Source: Alentia gelatinosa (lineage: Eukaryota; Annelida; Polychaeta; Phyllodocida; Polynoidae). Taken from it: DNA of 64,000 bases. The translations under genes were made by a program, and so were the position numbers. The notes beneath the pieces are model-generated. The model had not been told where the DNA came from, did no database searches, and saw only the letters and a program-made list of their open reading frames with translations. The stretch covers positions 28,305,300 to 28,369,299 of the forward strand of contig OX465581.1 in the NCBI GenBank assembly GCA_950022655.1, given 5' to 3'. Shown here piece by piece: positions 12,001 to 25,070 of this stretch (the first letter of the stretch is position 1; each line of letters opens with the position of its first letter).

Positions 12001-15000
12001 TCCCACCTCTGTTCGGTACACTACCCTAAAACCAGAAATGAGACAGCCAGTCGTTCCCTACGTCACTATCCTGTTAAGTATTTAATATACAAGAGACCTT
12101 GATAAAATGCCTATCCTTTTACCCTCTTTCCACCAATGACCATCGGTTGCAAGCATTATGCATTAGGATTTTCAGTCCTTGTGCCAATCCCATATTGATA
12201 TATTATCATATACCTATGCTGGTATTGCCTACACTTATTAGCCTATGTGATACAAGTGATACCCGTACAGGCTAGTTTAGTAAGCATTTAGTTATGAATC
12301 CCCTTCATCCCAACATATTAGACTAGTTTTCCCTGTCGATCCCCTTGTATCTCTCTTTCCTCCCCTCTCCTTGTTTACAAAAAGGTTTTTATGTTCAGAT
12401 TTCTTTCGAACGGAGAGGTTTCATACAGGCTACTTTACCTGATCAGACGGCATCTCGGATCAGGGGGTAATTACATATATCAGTATCGAGCAAATCTGCA
12501 GGATAACTGCTACATTAGCCGCTGGAAATAAGACATTCCCATATTGTGACCATACATTCAAGTTAGAAAAGGACCAGATTCACGAAAATTGTTTCCTACT
12601 ATATATAAAAAGGTACGATTTCATCAGGGTATGCTGGAGTTGCTCCCCGACATGGAGACGGACGGAACCAGAACTGTCTACAGAGTTTGAACTGCTGAGA
12701 CAGTGAGATTCTCGTGTGCAAAAAAAATCAAACCTCCTCTTCTTTTTTGTAATTCTTAACTCAGATTAGCTTTCCCTTTTATCATTTATTTCTAGCAATG
12801 TTGAAAACTAAATTTAACGGGATAGTTTATTAATCCCCTTACCAAGAGACAAGCAGTTTGACAGCCTCCGCCATCTTACAATGGCGCAAAGTTTGCTGGT
12901 TCCTAAATCGCGCTGAAATCGAAGAATGTTAGTCTGTCATAGATTGGGCCCCCACCGTCCATTTGAATACTTATGATCTAACGTCATTCTACCCGCTGAG
13001 TTTAGGCTTTCCTTTAGTTCTGCAGACTCGCTACGACAACGTGGAGTGCGAGGAAATCCCGATAATGACCCCAACATTAATGGGGTCTCTAGCTTTTGCT
13101 CTAGACACTGTAATACGGCCAACATCCACCAGATAGCACACCCATAGGCTCTAGCAACTCTACGAATAACAAACTATAATATCTCTCATCTATATGGTGG
13201 TGTGTAATTAGTACAGTTTAATTGAGCATGATTTTCGAGCAAGCCCGAGGTTAACCCGTCATTCTTTCCGGGTACGTCAGTTTTGTTGATGATCCAAGAC
13301 ACTGTGCACACTCAGTTAGATACGAGCTGACAATTCTATCAGGGGTAGCTTTTGATTCATGTCAACCACACAAACACACTGTTCAAGATATCAAAAATAC
13401 GATTTCATTAAAGATAACATGTGTATATTGAGCGGCTAAATTGGCTAAGTTGCAGTATTCGTCCCATCACGATCCCCGTTGCAGTATCTAAATGGGAATC
13501 TGAGAGCCAACTTCCAGACCAAAATGACATGAGATTCTGAAGCAAGTTAGTTTGCAAGTTCAACATCGGTTCGCGAATATCGTCGTCCTTTTTAGGCTGC
13601 TGCACGCCAATTCACGAGAGTGAAAATATCCTCCTACAGTCTTTAACTCCGGCCTTAATATAAGATCTAAAACGAATGAAACACGCTTACTTCATTATTA
13701 TTATTATACTGTACAGGAAATAAAAAGAATAGATAGGACAAACCAATGTGACATTTGAATCAATCTGCCAGTTCTAATGATCTCCGTCCAAAGTCTTTAC
13801 AGCATTCATCTACTATAGCAAAATCACTATAAGGATTACTTTATTTCCAACGGAAGACAACAAACGTTTTTCGAGTCTCAGAGTGACGATGTGTGTCTTC
13901 AGTCCACCCGATATAAATTGATCTCGAAACTTCTCCCAAAAGGATTTTTCTCATAGCTCAACAGCTGCCAGGCATCACTCAACTCGCATTCCAACTGATC
14001 AGTTTTTCATCTTTCGATGTGGATTTTGGCTCATGACGTTTACACTTGGATAATTCCATGGACAGTGTTCGAGGTGTTAAGGATTTAAACCTGAAGCTGG
14101 ATAAGGGTGCTTCAAAATGCGACTTCGTTAACTTTCATTTTCACTCTTTTTTCAGAATCAGTGGCTCACTGCACAATAATGACACAGTTAAAGTATCCCA
14201 TCATAACTAGAAATAACTGAACTAAGACCGATTGCCTATGAAGTTCCTGGCGAGGAATTGTCATCTAAATCTGATTTCGTCAATGTTTTATAACGGGGAT
14301 CTTTGCTGCCCTGGGCGATGCAAGGATTCTTGATTGCTAGGCTCTTGCTCATCCAGAAATTGAGAATAACTCCAAGCATAGTGGCGTGTCGTTTACAGAG
14401 TTAGCCTCGTGAATATTCGATGCCTTCATACGTTCATGGCTTTCTACATAAAGAAAAAACATCTAACATTTCTCTCAGTGTTATTATCTAATAAAGTCAA
14501 TTTAATTGATATGGATGAAGACTATAACTTCGCCAACTACCCGTCACACGCAACAAGCAGCAAAATTAAGGTCCGCTAATAGAAATATATGTTCGATGCT
14601 GAGGAAAATTGTATTGTGCTCCTATTCCTTAATTGCTTTAATGAGGCCTGCGATTCGCCAACAGAGTATTACAACAGGCCAATGCGCGTTGACTGATTTA
14701 TACGTGGGCTTATTTAAGCAGGCAACACAATCACACTCTTATGTTATAGATCGCTACGTCACACTTTATAAACACAACCATAAGTACGCATTACGAATAT
14801 AGTATCTAGAAACCTCTAAGGACGGCATGCCTTTTTAATTTACATCAAATATGTTGGCTGAAGACTGCCTGTATCTGTGGCCCTATCCCACACTACACAG
14901 AGACGCGTACAGCGCAATAGCAGCGACTCTCTTGAGGACATTAGCGTCTTGTCACATTATAAGGAAACTCGGCAGGACACAGTGTAGTCAGGTGCAGGCA

Positions 15001-17535
15001 TAAGCTTACCCGTCTGAATAACCTTTAGGTACCCGGCCCTAATGTAGCTCGAGTGCTGTTCAGACCCCAAAATCACCATTAATATCAAGGAGACCTCTCG
15101 ATACCTTTCCTGTACCTATCGGGTTGGAGGGGCCATTCACAAGCCTCATTCATACAGACGGTAACTGTACCTCATTTTATTGTACCATACATAAAAAGCT
15201 GCAGCCAAAGCGGCGAGGCTTGACGTCTATAGATGCAATGTCTGAACACGGGTGGAGGGTGGGAAGGGGCGTAAGGCCATCCGCGTCCAATATCAATTAA
15301 TAATCTTGCTGATGCACTGCACAGGACCACCTGCAGGGTCCCCTGCTTCATATTACCCTTCTCATATTCTACTAGCATTGGCTATGTGTCCCCGCCTCGG
15401 CCATCAATTCCCTTTACTACAATGAGGTTTTATCTTGACCACTGTCTCTTATACTGGGCAGGAGGAACAGTTAACTGCTCCTTCCAAAACGAGTATCTGA
15501 ATACTTCCGCATTGAAGTACTGTGGATGACATTGTCAAATCTCGTTCACATTGTGAAATTGCAGTCAGGTAAAAACAACGACAAGGCGGATGCTCATTTA
15601 AATGTTCCGTCATTTCGATCCAACGTCTTAATCTGGAGAATCCAGCTATGAACACAAATAGGAAACTACTCTTTTATCCGCAAACTGCTCATTCACTATT
15701 CTTGAAAGGACGGTGTTTTGACTTATGATAAAGAGGCAGGGCAGACCACTGAAAATAAAATGCTATCACCACTTGCCATCTATATTTACTGTCGTCCTTT
15801 GTGCCGTTTGATTATCTCTTTGTTATTCTAATAGATTTTGAGGTTACTAGTGCTTCTCATTTGATATCGTATTGTTAACTGCTAAGGATCTGTCTTCTTT
15901 GCTGATGTCCATATATCCACTCTTTTTTACCGCTTCATCACTTAACTGATAAGAGATAATTACATTCGAATTCTGATATAATAACTTAACAATGTAAAAC
16001 GGTAGAGTGTGTACCATAATAAAAGATACAAGAAATATTCAAATTTCCTTCGTTTGCTGGCAAGCTCTGTTAGAAATAATTCAATAAATATTAGTTAAAT
16101 TCGGTGATTCTAATCTTCTAGTAGAGCAGATAACAGAATAATCGTGCAAATGGTTATTTGAGCACAAAAATTTGGAACAGTGATTCTCGTTGGTATACCA
16201 AGTAATCCTATCCGAAGAGCATCCAATTTGTTCAATTAGACCTTTTTAATTTGAGTGATCCTGGTGATAATTTGCATGTTTTCATGGATGCTGGATTCAT
16301 TTTCCTCTGTTTCAATAGACTAGAACTATTATCAATCATATTTATCCATTTTGATTTGATTTCAAATTATTTCATTGCTTTTTTTTTTTTTTTTTATTCA
16401 AAAATTTGTTTAAAGACGTTACAGACGTTCATCCGCTTCCAGACGATCTTCTACGCTGGCGTCATAACATGAATGGACATGCTTGATGACTTGTATTATA
16501 CACATCTTCTGATTATTGGGGTGTAGGATTGGTGGTAGAGGTAGCATCTTTGTTTCAGCACTCAGCCACATTATTTAAATGGACTACTGGCACTGGTCTT
16601 CACTGCTGGCACAACTCTTAGCTCTGGCTCCAAGAAGTTTTTTTTGTACAGCAACGCCCACACCTCGGTACACTGTGTTGACTCATGAGCTTATCTAGGG
16701 GAGGGTAGTGCACAGAGTCTGTTTGTGATGGAATATTCCTAGCTTTATCCTAGTGCACTAAGTCAACAGATATGAACTGCATGTTCCTGGACGGCTTTAT
16801 CATAGTGCTTTTCATGCACTACCAGGGTAAAAAGAGAAGGGAAAAAAGCACAATACCACCATAGTTGCAGACTTCTGTTCAACAATAAGAAACTACAATG
16901 AGCTGAAAAAAGACCAATCCCTCTTTCTAGAGATCAGAGCTGCAGCAGCAAAATACCAAGGAAAGTTAGAGATGCAAAAAATGACAGAATTGCTTCTTGT
17001 ATGAGGAGGAAGAGGGTGACCTAGGTGAAGCAATGGCAATGAAATTAAATGAAAGAGTAAATAGATGTGCAATGAATCTGAGTGATAAGAACGACTTGCT
17101 AAAGTGAGTGTTTTAGAAATAGTTGCACCAGGACATATAGTATCATCCCATTGTTTGGTCGTACTGTATACTGGAGAATGATTTTACCTTCAAACAAAAC
17201 ATAAATAACTAATGAAAGGTCAGAAGCATATCCAATTGCCTCCTCTGAACTGGTCACATACATCAGTGAGATTTTTCTATTCAATTCACGCTTTTGCTCA
17301 GGACTCCTATGTACTGCTTTGTGCAACTGTGTTTGTGAACGCTTATTGTAAGAAGCTGCATGTTGGATAACTTGCAACATCGTCATAGATATCTCTATAG
17401 AAAAAGAGTACTGGAATATGTTCAAAGACTAGAGACGCAATGCAGTTTAACCAGTTATTGTTGACATTGCATTAAAATTATTTATGTCAGGGATATATGC
17501 TATAGATATGTAGTATATTATGTCAGTGCCAATGG
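12001..17535. other. Unassigned AT-rich sequence
   Basis: No gene called. Low-complexity tracts include a TTA run near 13694-13707 and a T run at 16380-16397. A plus-strand segment at about 16866-17104 reads as two coding-like pieces in different frames, NYNELKKDQSLFLEIRAAAA and then GEAMAMKLNERVNRCAMNLS. Their helical, charged composition suggests a decayed coding relic, but I recognise no family. Confidence 0.5.
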
Positions 17536-17584
17536 GTTTGGCTTTGTTTGGGTAGTTTAACGTCCAATTTCTTCAATTAAACTT
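17536..17584 (-). mobile_element. 49-bp micro-insertion (SINE-tail-like) with 13-bp target duplication
   Basis: The 13-bp sequence TCAGTGCCAATGG occurs at 17523-17535 and again at 17585-17597 and exactly brackets this insert. On the minus strand the insert starts AAGTTTAATTGAAGAAATTG, continues GGACGTTAAACTACCC and ends in a CAAA-type tail. The tail matches the 3' end of the longer SINEs, but the 5' limit is close to that of the insertions at 24.5 and 61.2 kb. Confidence 0.85.
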
Positions 17585-17946
17585 TCAGTGCCAATGGCAT
17601 TTCACTGGAAGGTTTCCGTCCATGTTGTTTTCAGTGTTTGTTTTGGGTTAGTTGTTATGTGTGTTTTATCCTGCAAATAATGAAATGTTTCTGTCTAACC
17701 TATAATTTAAAGAATTGTTTCTATTCTGAATATTTATAAAATCCCTTTTATTTGGAAATATCAGCCTTATTTCATCAGTATTCAAAACAAATTGTGACAT
17801 TCACAATTCTTAAAATATTATTTTGCTGATGAAAATCTGAGATAAAAATAACAAAACATAGATTAATAGTTGTCACCCCTGAGGGGAATGAATCCAGCAT
17901 CCCTGAAAACATACAAATTAACACCAAGATCACTCAAATCAGCCAC

Positions 17947-18150
17947 ATGGTTGCCTTTCTGTGACGACCATCATTCTTAGCAGGTCACTTTGGCAGCCAT
18001 CTTAAAAAGTGACCGCCATCTTGGATTTTTTTATGGAGATTTGGTTAAAATTCCTTGGTTTATCTCATCCCTGGCATTTTTCCCGCATAGACTAAACATT
18101 GGGAACTCGTACTCAACGCCCATGGAGTATTGTAGAAAAATACTCAATGG
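17947..18150. repeat. Dispersed repeat, copy 1
   Basis: The part from 18063 to 18150 aligns with 50206-50293. Shared words include GGAACTCGTACTC and the ending AATACTCAATGG. The end of this copy forms a small hairpin (CCATGGAGTATT with AATACTCAATGG). The flank at 17950-18040 carries a repeated GTGAC / GTCAC and GCCATCTT pattern seen in many DNA-transposon termini. I cannot set the outer limits or name the family. Confidence 0.6.
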
Positions 18151-20353
18151 GGGATGAATTACCAAGCTACACAACTTTCTGAAATATTATTGTCAAACTG
18201 ATGGCAGTTTTTAATGAGTATAATATCAATAGAGTGAACGAATTGTCCATCATCATAAAAATCCGAAGGCAGTGACACTGTTTGAGCGAAGAACCATACG
18301 GGATTGGGGGAGGGGATAAAGGTCCTCTACCTATTAACCATTGGGGGAGGTAAGGTGTGAAGAGGTGAGACGAAGCGAAGGGAGTGATGAGACCTGGCTT
18401 CCTTGTGCTCCGTCATTACCAGCGTTAGATACCCCAACACCTTTGAATGAAGACAAATCATCCTTCATGGCTTTGGTAGCCCACGATGACCTCCAGCCCA
18501 GCGCCTGCGAAGGCCGGCCGTGAAAACAATTAAACCCGGCCCTCCCTTTTTGGCTCATGGCAGAGAGCAATTTGGGCGGGGGGTTGTTCATTTAGCGGCC
18601 GTCACCTGAGGCGTCGGGAGATCCCCAGATACTTGGCCCCAGGGCTTATCAGAACTCTTCGTAGCTGCTCCAGAGATGCTTTAGGGAGCTCCAAAGGACT
18701 CCCTGTCTATCCCTGCTTCAGGCTTTTCGTGGTAGGCTTGAGGAAGTTCAGCTTTATTCATATACAAGGGCTACAGACAGGCTGATAACTACAGCAGTTT
18801 TCTGAACTGTTCAATTTTGGGTATGAAGTGAATACCTATTTTGATTTGTATCAAAATGTTGTACTGGGATGTGTCAGTTTCTTGGAGCAGTTAGCTGATT
18901 GGAAATGGGGTACAATTTAAACCTCCCTAATGGTCCGAGTTCATGTGTAAACAGAGAAATAATGTAAAGAATGACCGAAGGTGCCCGACCTCATCATGAG
19001 CTGGACTGCAGGAGTCACCCATCTGACACATGCCTCCTACAAACCTTTGCCTCGCAGCTGCCTACTGAAGTTTCAGTGCGTCTTATTCTCTATCCTGAAC
19101 AGTCAGCTTTATTTGATAAGTAGATCTTGTTTGCCACCAAGTGGAGACTGTCATCAGATGACTTCAACAAATAACCTACTCGGTTGTTTCTTGTTGACGT
19201 ATACTATGAGTAAACTGTGAATGTTTGTCTTCAAATGACACTACGCAGTTAGCCTGAAGGAGACAACTACACATCTTCAACAGGTAATCTATACATTGTA
19301 AGTGGATGAAGGTTAACAGTAGTTGTGAAGATATATGGAGGGGGCGGAGTGTATGTAGCAATGGAAGTAGAATTCAATCCCTCGTTTTAGTCAATCACAT
19401 ATTTCGGTCAAAAACATAGTATATTGTCTATAACGGTCTATAATTGCGTCAGCGGTGATAATATAAACATAGTCTAACCATGTGCCCTAAGCTGCCTTAA
19501 ACGAATAGAATAGGAAGTTGTTATAAAACATGAAAAAATAATCAACTCATAATGGTTAGTTATAAATATCTAGAATACGTACATAAGAGGAGAGCGGGTT
19601 CGTGTTAATCTCAAAATGAGTATTGTATCACCAAACTGCTTAACCCGGACATTTCCTATCAGCGGGTAACACTGTGATGCATTGGCGGTCAGTATGGGAT
19701 AAAGGACGGGGGTTTATTGGGCAGGGAACAAGGGAAAGTACGTGAAGGGTTGGTCGAGGTGTAATAGAGCTGAATATGGATCAGACCGTGGAGGCGCTGC
19801 CGAGGTGCTTGTTATATAGGTGGTGATGTATCTAGCCGACCACGCGGCGCCGACCAGTACACCCCACACGCATCCCAACACCCCACCCAATACCCTTACC
19901 CGCCCCTCACAGAGCCTCCACACACCGCTATACACTATGCACGGCTGGCTGACCGCCAGGAACGGGCGCCGTCCCCTGACGCACATCCTGGCCGGGCTGT
20001 TCTGGCACCTGGTGTGGGTGACGGACGACCGGGCCAAGGGGGAATGGGGGCTTGACGACAAAGAGATCAGCGGGCGGGGTAGCTGGGGCGCCGACCTACG
20101 TGTAGTAGGGCGGCCGTCCTGTAGCCATCTACCATTAATTCCGTGGTAGTTGTATTGGGGCGTAGTTATTTTCCATGCTTCCAATTTATCTGCGTGCATG
20201 CGTACTGCGACTGTCGGGGCACAGGTCGCCATGGTCTTGTCTCAGCATCCGTCGCCTTCGTTATGCGGTGACAACAAAACTAGAGGTTACACAAGTACAA
20301 CAACTATCCAGTACCCTCATCAAAACCATATACTTGTATGGGTGCAGTTCGAG
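18151..20353. other. Unassigned; GC-rich pockets near 18.4-18.6 and 19.8-20.1 kb
   Basis: Two GC-rich pockets carry long overlapping frames on both strands (for example 19714-20232 minus and 19820-20149 plus). None gives a recognisable product. The plus-strand frame contains MHGWLTARNGRRPLTH and looks somewhat protein-like, but codon evidence alone is not enough to call it. Confidence 0.45.
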
Positions 20354-20695
20354 TAATTATATAGAACGTCCTGACCATGCTGTACAATTCACAGAACGAG
20401 ATGGTAATTTACGGTTTGTACGGACTGAGGCATTTATGCCGAGTTCCGTACAAACCGTAAATTATCATTGAGTTCTGTGAATTGTACAAGCATGGTTGGA
20501 CGTTATATATTTACTATATACCCGAAATTTTAAAAAAAATCAATTTCATTTGGCTTAACAACCAATTTTTTAATAAACGTGTATGGCAAGGTGGCCTGTA
20601 TTTTAGTGTACGGACCAGCGGTCCGTACAGTATTTTTACGTCATGTGCCGAAACGGTGCGTATTTACAATATATACGGCATGGGTATATAGTAAA
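20354..20695 (+). mobile_element. Foldback element family A, copy A2
   Basis: A 342-bp copy of the element at 6566-6910 in the same orientation. The palindrome spans 20358-20509. The terminal-repeat module runs from TTTACTATATACCC (20510-20523) to GGGTATATAGTAAA (20682-20695). The main difference from A1 is the A/T-rich interior of the module, where A1 has longer A and T runs and A2 has a CATTTGGCTTAACAACC segment. The flanks are unrelated to those of A1, which fixes both element ends. Confidence 0.82.
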
Positions 20696-23139
20696 CAACA
20701 TCACTTGTACGCATATCCATCATTCTTTGTAACAAGTAACAGTGATACAAAGGAAGGCGTGTCTCAAACAAACTCTAAACTCGTTGAAAAGGTTATGTCC
20801 AGTAGTCTTTTATAGGTTACCTCGTCGTTGATATCGTTACTGTAGTGAGATATTATAAGGAAGGGGATGTATCTTAAAGAAACACGTACTTCAATAGTAA
20901 TCAACTAGTAACCAGGTTGGAGCAATTAAAACTTATTCTTCAAGTGAAGAGTATCATAGATGATAATTTCACAGATTTAACATGAAAATGCTGCGGCATG
21001 GGCTAAAGGTGACCTATGAATTCTTATTTGTCCTTCTTTGAAGATTCAACCAGTGGTGTGGGTGGGTGGGTTGAAATCTTTGAAGGTGAGTCGTAGCGAG
21101 CTGCGATGCCCGGATTGCTCTTCAGTAGTGCCATTAGAGTGTAGCATGGCACAATATTCAATTATATAGTTATGATATAAGATGGACAATCTCCGTCTTG
21201 ACATCCAGGCAAAGAGCCCAAAACTGATTTCAGTATGGTATTTTATAGACAATAATATTTCATATGATGTAAATGACATACAGAATATAACCTTACAAAC
21301 AAACTTGATTTAATAAAGATATGTATTGTGTTACTTTCAAATAGTGAAATCAAGATAATAAAACACCCCTACCACTCTATGAATGACTCCGTTTTCCCCC
21401 ACTCCAATCCTCTTGTCTTTAATTTCCCATCAGAGTTTTAAAGGAGGCTGACATGAAACGCCATTCCTATGCAGAGGACAAAGCTTCCAAAGTCAATGCT
21501 GCCAAACAGGAAAACGGACTTTCCCAATTGTTAGAAATAAATAACACATAATGATTAAAACAAATAGCCCAGCCAAACTAACGCCGTTCATTTCCATCCT
21601 TCCAAAACGTCTTTTTAGAGTAGGGATCGGAAATTCCAATGGGGAATTGATTTTACGCTTCCGCTAGGATTCGGCTTCAACACGGAAGATAAATTTGGTT
21701 ATGTCCATTTTTTAAACGAGATTTAACGCAAATGCCTGTTTAAGCGACTAAAATGATCTGAACGCCACGCGACACTGCTTTCGGCGAATCAATAATATGC
21801 AATAATCGGGCCTGAGAGGAGTTCATTTGTTTTAGTGAGTTTGTCAGCTCGCATGCATGTACCGTATAGTAATGAAGCCTACTTTCGCCTCGTTTCCCCG
21901 AGCATCAATATTGCGTCAGAAATACCCATTCTCCAATACTGAGTGAAAATCAACGAACGATTAGAAATGAGATTTAAACTGCCAATTTTCTCTTACCGTT
22001 ACAGGTATAATTAGAATAAGAGGAAAACTAAGTCATATTAGTGAGTAACATTTTAAAAGGTAAATCATATATTACAAATAATGACAAAGGCCACTAAAGC
22101 TGCCGAAACGTAAAATTGTTCAAATAAAAAGCCATCATCTAAACGGAATTTGGCAGCTGTTGAGTTGTACTTGTTCAAACTATCAGTCTATATTACAAAT
22201 AATACCCAAGCTCGTATTACACATGTGTGAGTCTTGATTGAACTTACCCAAAACCAACACTTTTTCTTTACAAAGAAATAAAAAATAATATAAAATCTTT
22301 GATATAGCCTCTCAGGGTGACTGCCTTTACGTTCAAATGTGCTCATTCGCTGTGGATGGACTCCCCTTTCTGAGAGAGACCATGTCATATCGACAGAGCA
22401 GTCCCTATCCATACCAGAATACTACCTAGTCAGGGACCTTTCCTCCGGCCACTATTGTTCACCTGCGCCGATAAAAAATAACTTATATCCGACGCCATAT
22501 TATCATCTCATTTTTTACTCCCCGTGCATGAAACCAGCACCGACAGTCCAAATTGTCGGCGTCCTGCCGACGACTTGTCGCGCCTGGTAGCCGACACCGG
22601 GAGCGGCCTCTCGAGGGGACCGTACGGTCATGGATGTTTATGGGGGCAACGACCGGCCGCATAGGTTCTCCACCAGCCCTGCTCTACACTACCTGGCCCA
22701 ACCGTCCACACCGGGGTCCGCCTCGCTTCGCCCAGCCTTGACCCGCCCTCGCTTTTAAATTCAAGACACATTGGGAGTCCAGACAACCGACAGCTCTTGG
22801 ATACTAATGTGCCATGAGAATTCACAGAGCAAAGAGCTAAATTTCATCAGTGGCAGCCGGATATATAGCATGTAGAAGATTTTATAAACGGTTATTTATT
22901 CACTAATAAATACAAATTTCTATGCATGCATAGGTGGAGATTTGGACATCAGGTTTCAAAATAACTCATTGATAAACACATTCTGAAGTGAGATTTCTGT
23001 CACTGGCCACTTCTATTAAACGAAGCCCTCAGAATGTGGAAATTTATGAAGGAAGAGGGTGAGACATGGTTACGGATTTGCTTTACTGACGGAGTCTATG
23101 GAGAAACGAACTCCAAAATGAGGTGTAGAGATTAGGGAG
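20696..23139. other. Unassigned AT-rich sequence, no gene seen
   Basis: Open frames are under 85 codons with no family resemblance. A GC-rich pocket lies at 22550-22745. No repeat boundary or RNA gene is visible. Confidence 0.55.
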
Positions 23140-24115
23140 CGCACGAGGTTTACGAAGGAAAATGCGTGGGGAGAAAAGCAGGGTAGGTGAGGGTGGCACT
23201 GCGCTGGAGGGAGGTGTTTGTGCCAAGAAAAGAAGCCGGTGAGGTGTTATGAGAATAGCGAAGGGGAGGTAGGAATGGATAAAGATGGCCAGTAGAGAAA
23301 TGAAATAAGTACATACAGAGCCGATAACGGATGGTTAGTAGCTGAGAGGGGTCGGGAAGCCGAGGCGCTGTGCAAATAGTCGGAAGGATGCACAGGTGAA
23401 CGGAAGGACGGATGTGCGGATAAACAAGGTAGACGAGGGAGGCCGGCACTATAAGATATGGGGTTGTAAAAGTCGAGGGTGGGAGAACTGGTGTATCTTC
23501 GCTACAGAGGGCTGAGTTGGGAAGCGACAATGACCTAACCAGCCGGCCGGGGAGCCGGCAATTAGTCCGAGCAGAGTACGACGTCTTCCCGCACCTGCCG
23601 GCACATCACTGCCCGCCGGCCGACAGGGGGCGCTAATGAGGCGTCGTAAGGTGTGGGGCACTGCAGCCCTGGTTACCTCTCCAATCTATCACCAAACTAG
23701 CGTCACTCTGTCGACAGCTGCACTACAGAGAGGGAAGCCTGATATTGGGGCGGGGGAGGGGGGTTGAGGTGACGAGGGAAGGAGGGGAAAGAAACGATAG
23801 GCAGAAGTGTAGTTAGGAGAGAGGGCTAGATAGTAAGGTAGGTGGATAAGCGGGTAGGAGGGGAGAAAGAAGGAAAGAAAGAGAGAGAATCAAGGAGGGA
23901 ATGCAGGATGAAATGGAGAAATTCGAAAGGGGGAAGTACTGAAAGGAGACCAGGCAAAGAGAAGAAATCGAGATTATAAGGAAAGAGTTGTAGGGAATGA
24001 GGTGAGGGACGGAGAGGAGGCGGAGAAAGGAAGGAAACATATGGCGGAAAAAAGACAGATGCCAGTGAATGAGGTAAGGAGGATGGGGAACGGGGAACAC
24101 AGGAGGAGTGGAGGT
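23140..24115 (+). repeat. Purine-rich strand block
   Basis: The plus strand is strongly purine-biased, most of all at 23760-24115. Counting 23821-24060 by eye gives 42 pyrimidines in 240 bases, about 82 percent purine. It is made of GGAAAG, GGAGG and GAGAGA words without a fixed period. Open frames on the complementary strand here are Ser/Pro/Leu-rich artefacts of the bias. Such tracts can form triplex (H-DNA) and behave like microsatellites. Confidence 0.75.
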
Positions 24116-24509
24116 GGGGGTCAGTAAAGGCTGCTTCCGACTGTTGGGAAGATAAGCCGCTAAGGAGGCCCAGTGTGCTTAGTCTAGGCCGACCAACATC
24201 TGAGACTCAGATCATTAGAGAATTCGCCTCTTGTCCCCGATGACTTGTGCCGGTTGTTGGTGTGTTGGCAGGGGACTGAACAACACTCTTAGATCATGTG
24301 AAATACAGCAGTGCTATGAAAAGCGTATGCCTCTTCCCTTCTGAACAAGACGAAGCATTTACCACCTCAGCCAGATTTTCGCAGCATGGTGCATTTTCCA
24401 AATGAAGTAGCAGTAAATAAAATTGTGAGGAGGATGCAGCGTAGAATATTGAACTTGCATGAATTGGTACAATTTTGTAATTTCTCACTCATTTATGTAT
24501 TTCAAATGT

Positions 24510-24556
24510 TTTTATTTTGTTTGGGTAGTTTAACGTCCAATTTGTTCATTTAAACC
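24510..24556 (-). mobile_element. 47-bp micro-insertion with 12-bp target duplication
   Basis: TATTTCAAATGT occurs at 24498-24509 and 24557-24568 on either side of the insert. On the minus strand the insert reads GGTTTAAATGAACAAATTGG, then ACGTTAAACTACCC, then a CAAA-type tail. It is the same unit as at 17536-17584, with nearly the same 5' start and an independent target site. Confidence 0.85.
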
Positions 24557-24656
24557 TATTTCAAATGTGCATACCGACTGTTTATCTGTTTACCAGGGAG
24601 TAAATATTTGCTAAAAATCACCTTATATAAAACCAAATGATGCGCTGTGGGCTTCT

Positions 24657-25070
24657 TCACCAGTTATTTCTGAGCAATATGTGACAATCTGCACAATACT
24701 GTCCAACTTTATGGGCAATTTCGAAGCAATCTTGCTGAAAATCCTCTTTCTGACAGTCACAGGCGAAATATCTGGGCGATGTGCTTAAAGGTCGATTATC
24801 AGCATGGTCGCCACCCTGGATGTGTCTTTTATAGCATCGCCGGTCCGTGCTGGGCACACCTAATGACGATAAGGCATTATGAAGTGTAAAACCACCTGCT
24901 GGCAGAGGCATTGCTCGTGTGCATGCTTCACACTGGTAAATGTATAGGACAGCACGTCCTGGTGGTTTAATAATGTCTGTGTTTATCTCTGACAGATGTC
25001 TGAGGTCTTTTTCTTCAAATATGAGCGTGTAATAAGTAAAGCTTATACCATTCCCGGTGTATTGATATGA
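24657..25070 (-). CDS. Uncertain Cys-rich open frame, function unknown
   Basis: An open frame of 137 codons on the minus strand from the preceding stop (25071-25073) to the stop at 24657-24659. The only long ATG-initiated part starts at 24911 (84 codons). The frame contains clustered cysteines (YQCEAC, then FACDC, QDCF and YCADCHILL) and a balanced mixture of residues, more protein-like than most frames in this window. I do not recognise a family, there is no clear splice acceptor upstream, and frames of this length also occur by chance here. It could be one exon of a gene, a decayed element ORF, or noise. Confidence 0.2.
   Translation of the reverse strand, partial: SYQYTGNGISFTYYTLIFEEKDLRHLSEINTDIIKPPGRAVLYIYQCEACTRAMPLPAGGFTLHNALSSLGVPSTDRRCYKRHIQGGDHADNRPLSTSPRYFACDCQKEDFQQDCFEIAHKVGQYCADCHILLRNNW

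Noticed and set aside
19714..20232. 172-codon minus-strand open frame
   Set aside because: It overlaps other long frames on both strands in GC-rich DNA, its composition is low-complexity Ser/Pro/Arg, and it resembles no family.
23150..24100. Ser/Pro/Leu-rich open frames, some looking like signal peptides or membrane segments
   Set aside because: They are the complement of the purine-rich strand block, where stop codons are rare by composition.
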